DNA from: Crambe crambe
Lineage: Eukaryota > Porifera > Demospongiae > Poecilosclerida > Crambeidae
NCBI GenBank assembly: GCA_963924555.1
Contig: OZ004585.1
Location: 881,488-945,487 of the forward strand
DNA length: 64,000 nt
Direction: 5' to 3'
Within the stretch, counting starts at the first letter, position 1; each line of letters starts with the position of its first letter. The notes under the pieces are model-generated. The model was not told the origin of the DNA. It saw only the letters and a program-made list of their open reading frames with translations, and searched no databases. The position numbers and the translations under genes are program-made. Positions 57,601 to 64,000 of the stretch are shown here, piece by piece.

Positions 57601-58065
57601 TATATTTGCTCAGATGTAGCCTGAAACGAAACAGATCACTAATCCTGTATTGATCTTGATCTTTATCAATAATGAAAATAGCACTAAAATGATTATTAAG
57701 AACTGACTGACACATCTCACTGCAATCGATTACTCTGCACTTTGCATATTCGTCAAAGCTCTTGATGTAATTTTCTGCATTTGTTTTGTCTTGTTCAGAT
57801 CCAAGCCGTGGAATGAGCCTCTCTACAAGAATGCCAAAATTTATGAAAGACTGGTGTTCATAAATCTTTTTTGAGAGCTTCTTCACATCTTTACTTGCTT
57901 CTATTTCATCCCTGGTTTCAGATTCGATTGAAAGCATATTTGAGATCATATGACACCGACGGGAAAAATTCTCATCATTAGTTGTTTTTGATAAAGTTTC
58001 ACAAAAATTATCGAGCAATTTGTTGAATTCCCATTTTATATCCTCTGTTTTTTTCTTCATATGTG
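54611..58065 (-). CDS. Pseudokinase / ROC-COR gene, shortened paralogue (gene B)
   Basis: Exons 58065-56674, 56491-54704 and 54654-54611 join in phase 1. Compared with gene A the N-terminal 80 or so residues are absent: exon 1 begins at an acceptor (TTCTCTTTAG) with AHMKKKTEDIKWEF. The helical and alpha/beta modules, pseudokinase-like domain (HRD and DFG sites again unlike active kinases), ROC (GHTGVGKT; NTGGQ where gene A has DTGGQ; GTHRDK) and first COR are kept. The third exon stops after 15 codons (EAADIFDKAMDKG, stop), where gene A runs on for 665 more residues, so the charged repeats, second COR and Death domain are missing. Homology to gene A ends at that point, so this is a duplication breakpoint. 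It could still make a shorter protein. Confidence 0.8.
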
Positions 58066-58069
58066 CTAA

Positions 58070-58828
58070 AGAGAAGCAGAAACATTATAAATTGAAGGCT
58101 GTAATGCTTTAATACCACAAAACGCCAAGGCATTTTAAAGATACATATATATAAAGAACAAAGGAGTCATGGACCCGAGAGTCACGCTTGCCAAACTACC
58201 ACTTATAACCTAATGCTCTAGATATTTTATGCGTGGAATCCTGGAAGAAATCATACACTGACTAGAAACTTAACCAACTAATTGGCAAAAGAGGGGGGGG
58301 GGGGGGGTGATTGTCCCTGAGTGATTGAACTTTGACCATAGTTTAAGACTGCATGTGCATACCATACTCGCACGTTATTAGGCATATCTCCACAGGAAGC
58401 AAACCACCACTTAACAGCGAGTATGCGCTAACAGCAGCAAAATTAATAATTTAATTCTGGGTGGGTATTAATTAGAGTACCATGTGGCACGAGCGAACCA
58501 GCAGTAAGTGGCACTTCCATGCAGAAATACACTTTTAAGTGAGGAAAACTTAGCAAAGAGTTGCCAAACCAATAAGAAACACAAAAATAAACAGAACTTA
58601 TCAGCAAGGAGTGCTTAACAAAGGGTAGTTAGACCAGCAAGAAAACCAGTGCATTAGAGCAGCAAGAAAACCAGTGCTTAACAGTGAATATGTGCTTATT
58701 AGCGAGATGCGCCTAATAACGGTACTCAAATCTGGCTACTTAAGGGTGGTGGCACATGGCAACGCACGTGCTAACAATTAAATTTTACATAACTCCAAAA
58801 TTACTATAGCTATGGACTTCAAATTGCA
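58070..58828. other. Upstream flank of gene B, related to the flank of gene A
   Basis: The stretch CATACTCGCACGTTATTAGG to GGGTGGG (58360-58465) matches 27110-27220 upstream of gene A. A poly-G tract lies at 58293. Nothing coding is seen. Confidence 0.5.
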
Positions 58829-59410
58829 CCTGTAGTAGTGGCAAGCCTTGATTGCAGACAGAGATGAGGCTCCAGCGTGTACATGGTTCAGGTGAGTACC
58901 TAGTCAGCTTTACTATCATGGGTAATTGTACTACTATCTCCATGTTGACGATCTTTACCATGCAATCTAAGAACACATGCAAGCAGAGTTCTTTAGTTAT
59001 CTCCTGTAGCAGCAAGCCTTGATCGCAGACAGAGATGAGACTCGTGTACAGGCATTATGTGGTTCAGGTGAGTATCTAGTCAGCTTTAACTATCATCTGT
59101 ATTAATAGCTGACAAAAAGCAGTTATCAACTGCTTGTATTATGGAAATGTTTCCTATCTTTTATCAGGTTATGGTCTTCCAGCTTCAATAATCTGTGACT
59201 TGGGACAGTAGTGAGAGAGTACATTTGTGCTTCTTGACCTTTCACCTGTTAACTTGCTACAAAATAATATTTTTAATGATCAAAATAATTATTGCCTTGA
59301 CAGCTTCTCTCAGTGACACATCTGTAATGTAAAAAAAATCATACATTGTAAATATGAATAAGTCTTATTGCCTGTTTTTTCTACTTAGTATGCGGTCGAG
59401 TCTGGAAAAA
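58829..59410. repeat. Dispersed repeat, copy 3 of 3
   Basis: Matches 28000-28720 and 44771-45760; contains CTCCATGTTGACGATCTTTA, GTGTACAGGCATTATGTGG and TTTCCTATCTTTTATCAGG. Confidence 0.7.
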
Positions 59411-59414
59411 AAAA

Positions 59415-59640
59415 TGCTCAAAAAAGTAAGGAAACAAGGGTAGGGATGAAGGATGGAAATGGGATTAATCTTTGTTCTGTATATCCAACCAACAATCCCT
59501 ACATAATTATATGTCCATTACTGCAGAAGCTACCCAACGTATATGTAGGGATTGTTGGCTGGATATACAGAACAAAGATTGATCCCATTTCCATCCTTCA
59601 TCCCTACCCTTGTTTCCTTACTTTTTTGAATCCCTACTTT
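59415..59640. mobile_element. Hairpin MITE with TAGGGATG arms, second copy
   Basis: Arms CAAAAAAGTAAGGAAACAAG and complement; inner CAATCTTTGTTCTGTATATC also inverted. Same family as 26019-26278. Confidence 0.75.
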
Positions 59641-59649
59641 TTTTTTTCA

Positions 59650-60900
59650 TTCACGTTTTTCCCTTACTTGTTCCTGGTGTTTTTTTTCTTCTCTCTTTAT
59701 GGTTATAATATATGTACGCATAAATGCAAGAGTTCATTCTTGACTTCTATGTGTATGCAGGACAGATCAATGATTGTTTATCAGCCAGTCAAGGTTTGAA
59801 GTGTTGAGCTATACTTGGAGGTCGAGGATGCACTAAAATAGTCTACCAGTAGATAGATTGGTGAGTATCTAAAATCCCCAAGTTGATAGAGTAGTCTGCT
59901 ATGATCTAGCATGCACATAGAGCTAGCTAGCTTGAGTTAGCCTGCTAGCCGAGTAATTTTGAATAATTGGATATCAAATACATGTGCATGCGTATTATCG
60001 AAAATATGGCTTCCAATAATTAAGTGAGTCCGTAGTGTCTCCTTTTTCTTCAAAGATCAATGAGTATAGAAAAGATCATAGCTGGTAGAATTTGGAGTGG
60101 ATTTATACAGAAATCATAGCTGTAGCTTGAGTGGTTCGAGAGATATGGTTGTCTAATAAACAACAATAGAGAAGAAAAGAATCTAGTCTTGCTATATTTC
60201 TGAAATGGTAAGCTCCCTGGTCCTGAAACTTGGTCTGCACTTTGTAGTGGGCTCTAGTAGGCTGGATAATCATTCACAGTAGCTTTTATTAAAGTGAACT
60301 AGAATTTCACTTTTGTATTAGTCTATAGGCGGCGCCCGCATCATCCCTACATAGAGAGTGCTACCGCACTCTCTGATATCATGATTCAAGAGTAAGCTCG
60401 CTCACTACTCACTCGCTGAATTATGTTTAGGCTAACCACAGTGAGTTATCTGTCAATGACTATCATCTCTAGGCACTATGTAAATGAACAAAGTCAATCA
60501 TTTCTAACTACCAGTGTTTACTCTCAAATAACACTTGCTTTTTCGAAAATAATATGCTGCATTCTCTAAACTTCTATGTAATGCTGTGCACAACTTACTC
60601 AATGGAATCCTATCAGACAAGTTCAAGGGAAAAATAGAGAAATGCAGGGTGAGCCTGATGATCTGGATGATCAATGTAGTGAAATGTTTGTAGCACATAT
60701 ATTTTGTGCATTGCATTTTTGTATTTTGAAATAGGTGCATGCACGCATACATGGTCATTGCAGAAGAAATGCTGCAGTGTGGAGAACGTACGAGAAAAAT
60801 AAATATAAGAATTCTTTCAGTGCACTCACTAGTGTGGGGCTCACTCAGCTCGCCCAAATAATAATATTGATGAAATGATAGCAGGTAAGAGCTTGGCTTA
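59650..60900. other. Intergenic between gene B flank and gene D
   Basis: Contains a hairpin GAGAGTGCTACCGCACTCTC (60353), also seen as a relative at 30187, and a solo GGGCGAGC-type end near 60826-60855. No exon accepted. Confidence 0.45.
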
Positions 60901-60901
60901 C

Positions 60902-63900
60902 CAATATTCAATATATCATCCCACTCTGGATTAGCATTGTTCATGAACCACCACTCCACAACTTTCCTCAAGGCAACTTGATTATCCTTTCGGCAAGAAA
61001 CAGTAATGACATCTGTTACTGAACTAGGCAAACCTAGTAAAGATGCAACTCTAATCCACTGATCCGACAGCTTAACTAACATGTTAGCAGCATTAGCGAT
61101 TGTCAAGGGTTCTTGAACTTTCCCATCACCTGTACATTAATAATAACTTCATAAACTATAAAAGAAGGAATACATGCATCATCTTTATGCTACACATTAG
61201 GGAATATGTGGTTCTGGCCTAAATCTGCAACTATATGTAGTACATATCCTTACCTAACCATTTCATATGGCTAGTTCCTGGAAAGATGCTGTTAGCTTTT
61301 TCACATTTCATGGATGTATCACTGTGGTAAGAACATGTGTGTTTTTCATTTATCTTCCCACATCTGCAGTCGAATACGATATTGAAATTGAAATCATGGC
61401 CATTGATGATGTTTATCTTCTCCAAACATTGCAGAATAATTGAAGCAATCTGGTGATAATTAGCTGGCTTTTTCTGATCATCTGACTTCACATATACTTC
61501 TATATATGGTGACTCGAATGCAACAGTAACAAGGCATCGAAATTCTTCAGCTCTTAACATTACACAGTTTTTATACAAGCAATTGGGATTACCAGATCGA
61601 TCTCTTGATATAATCCATGATCGATTCAATAGACATGATATCAGCATTGAAATGAACTCATTACCTGTAGAAGGACACTTTATAATCATAGGAATAAGAT
61701 TCAAATCAATAGAATTTTCACAAAATATCTTTCTGTCCATTTTATTCAAAGGTTGAAGCAAGGAAGGCATGATGTATCTGGCATCACCATCAAAAGGAGC
61801 CATTATCATCAACTTGGTGAATAAAACTATAAAGTCCTTGTCAGATATATATTTCAATTCATTAGTATAGACTCCAATCTCATTGAGCAAGTCTACTCTG
61901 GTGACAATTGAGGACTGCCAGCCATCTAAATGTTTAATCTTATCATACAGAGTGGAAAATATCTTTGAAAAAATTGTAATTCCTGAAAAAACTATATCTG
62001 GTAGAGCATCTTTGAAGTAAAGTAACATATTGTGTTCTGACAAATATTGAAGTGCTACTTCGACTGTTGGCCCGTCCATATTCAAACGTTTGCCAATTTT
62101 CATACAGTGTCCTTCAACACTTAGAATAGTCAAATCTGAAAAGGTAATAAATTCTTTTAATTTGAAACCAAATACATGCCATGCAAATGGGAATTTCTTG
62201 GAATCAGTTACTGACATAGCACGCTCAATAACTCTGCAACCAGTGTCACAATCCTGTCTTTCTGGTGTTTTATAATTGAGGGGGAAAATCTGATTTTCAC
62301 TACTTGAATTGCCTAGATTTTCACGCAGGAGAGAAATTTTTTCTTGAATGTTAACATCCTCTTTGATATATGTTCCAATAATGAGCAATTTAGAGTTTGG
62401 TGTTGCAGTTTGCAACAAATCCCGTTCTGTCTGATGCAACTCCTTAGATAGATCAGTAATGAAAGCATAGAAAGTTACATTCCTGATAAAGATTTTCAAA
62501 AGTTCACCGAGTTTGAAAAAGTTAGATCCACAATTAATCACATGGAGTAATTCCATTTTCCCCTTAGTTTGGTACTGGGACATGATATCTATTGTATTCA
62601 TCATGCTAGCAGTTTCGAAAAATTGATCAAGATGTTTTGATTGTTCTCTCTTTGCTGGAATAGTTTGTTTTTCATGTTCTTCAGATTTGTGTGCATCCAC
62701 GCTCTTTTCCAGAGCAGCTTGCTCTTCATGTTCTTCAGATTTGTGTGCATCCACACTCTTTTCCAGAGCAGTTTGCTCTTCATGTTCTTCAGATTTGTGT
62801 GCATCCACACTCTTTTCCAGAGCAGTTTGCTCTTCATGTTCTTCAGATTTGTGTGCATCCACACTCTTAGCTGAAGTGGTTTGCTTTTTATTCACTTTTG
62901 GTGATGGTGATGCTTGCGAGTCTTGTGAGTCTTGTGAAGAATGTTTAGGCTCTACCTCAGACTGACTCTCTTCAGGAATTATTGAAAATGCTATGATTTC
63001 CTTGTGATCATTGGTTTCCATCTTTTTAAACATAGCACAATCATGATCAGCAGGTCGATAATAAATCTCATGCTCAACTGATGATATGGCTTTTGGAGTT
63101 GTGGGCACAGGTTCTTGAAGTGCTATGTGTTTAGCGCTCGTAACTTCAGAATCAGAGACTCCAAAAAAGATCACCGATGCAATCCTTAAATCAAGAGAAC
63201 CTTTGTCCATCGCTTTATCAAAAATATCAGCAGCTTCACCTATGTAAGGTTAACAAAACAATAAAACCAATGAAACTTGAATGGGTCATTAGTGACTTAC
63301 CTCTAGCTTTCTCTGAAGCTTTTTGTTCTTGAAACCATGCTAATTCAGACTTCTTGAGTTCACTTACTTGTTGATTGCTACATTCACATGTGTTAGATTC
63401 CAACATTAACTTCTTTACGACATAAAAATGCTTTATATTTGATGCTGAGCAACTGCTGTTGTTGCAAGCTAATGTTAAATCAAATTCTCTTTCTTCAAGC
63501 CAACGTGGTACTATTCGCTGAAGCTGCACATTTAATGTGGATAAAATATGGTAGTAGATATCTTCACTCAAGATGACATCATTATATGAAACACAGTCGA
63601 CTCGAATAAATTGGGAAAATTCAGTAAGTATCACACAGATACATTCATTCACTATAAATTTAAACTGATTTCGGCAATATTGAATACAAGGTTCACTATT
63701 ATCAAGTGGTATTCTCCATCTCGTATTGCCAATAATAACTCCAGCTAATGCAGTTAACAGTCTCGTAAACACACCGGTAGCAATGTATTCAGACTCTGGA
63801 ACGATGTACAAGGGGGATACATCACTGTCTAAATTCTCCAAAATGGCTCCACAATCCTTCTTGGGTACTGGTAATATCGAAGGAATGAAATAGCAAATCT

Positions 63901-64000
63901 CGTGTCCAGGAATATTTATTTTGACACTCAAATGATGCTCTTCTAGAAATTCCATAAACCAGCAGTCATCAATTTTAGATGGTTTCTTTTCGAGAAGGGA
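60902..64000 (-). CDS. Pseudokinase / double ROC-COR / Death-domain gene, third copy (gene D), incomplete
   Basis: Three exons are in the window: 64000-63301 (end of the first COR, running off the edge; GVFTRLLTALAG, WRIPLDNSEPCIQYC), 63239-61254 (charged repeats, ROC remnant without P-loop, second COR; FAWHVFGFKLKEFI, YIMPSLLQPL) and 61129-60902 (Death domain; KVVEWWFMNNANPEWDDIL). Phases are 1 throughout. It is closely similar to gene A and has four charged repeats instead of five. The 33-base last exon of gene A was not found here. The 5' half lies beyond 64000. Confidence 0.82.
62650..62880 (-). repeat. Coding 54-base repeats in gene D
   Basis: Four copies of the KSVDAHKSEEHEEQTALE unit, more uniform than in gene A, as expected if copies have been homogenised. 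Confidence 0.9.

Overview
This looks like a window from an animal nuclear genome, most likely a demosponge of the Amphimedon type. The evidence is A+T-rich DNA, very short introns (about 50-130 bases), many mobile elements, and a dense minus-strand set of Death-domain and ROC-COR (ROCO) GTPase genes. Remnants of conserved eukaryotic genes (a CLASRP-like splicing factor and the KEOPS subunit Pcc1/LAGE3) fit too. No prokaryotic operons, CRISPR arrays or intact tRNA genes were seen. All identifications rest on reading motifs and exon phases by eye.

Layout. Positions 1-2870 are one copy of a segmental duplication whose partner is about 35.9-38.8 kb. Both copies carry an exon ending in a canonical 2A translational-recoding motif (GDVETNPGP). 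In the second copy this exon splices in phase to a Death-domain exon; in the first copy that place is a GA microsatellite. At 4.5-6.5 kb lie a Tc1/IS630-like transposase and a convergent gene with a SHOCT-like end. A 4.7-kb pogo-type DNA transposon (6489-11163) sits in codon 3 of that second gene. Its transposase gene carries 15 in-phase tandem mini-exons, encoding AT-hook-like Gly-Arg-Lys repeats, followed by a PHD-like zinc finger. At 11.3-14.8 kb and 40.7-44.0 kb are two copies of a block with a membrane-anchor exon, a Pcc1 exon (minus strand) and a decayed CLASRP-like gene (plus strand).

From 15 to 25.8 kb, minus strand, lie two ROCO genes, partly separated by a 1.5-kb palindrome. The larger one (19.7-25.8 kb) encodes a helical and alpha/beta module, a pseudokinase-like domain, a ROC-COR unit, a charged 18-residue repeat, a second ROC-COR unit without P-loop, and a Death domain. 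Two further copies of it lie at 54.6-58.1 kb (cut short) and 60.9-64 kb (running off the window). Between them, at 26-53.5 kb, are a Death-domain gene (31.2-31.8 kb), a Lys-rich repeat exon, the 2A-Death gene, and a gene with two Death domains (45.98-53.5 kb). A DIRS-type retrotransposon lies in an intron of the last.

How the parts relate. Death domains, ROC-COR GTPases and a pseudokinase suggest oligomerising signalling scaffolds, possibly for innate immunity or cell death; this is inferred from domains only. Nearly all Death, 2A and linker exons are phase 1-1 and a multiple of three long, so they can be swapped or duplicated without breaking frame. The pogo mini-exons follow the same rule.
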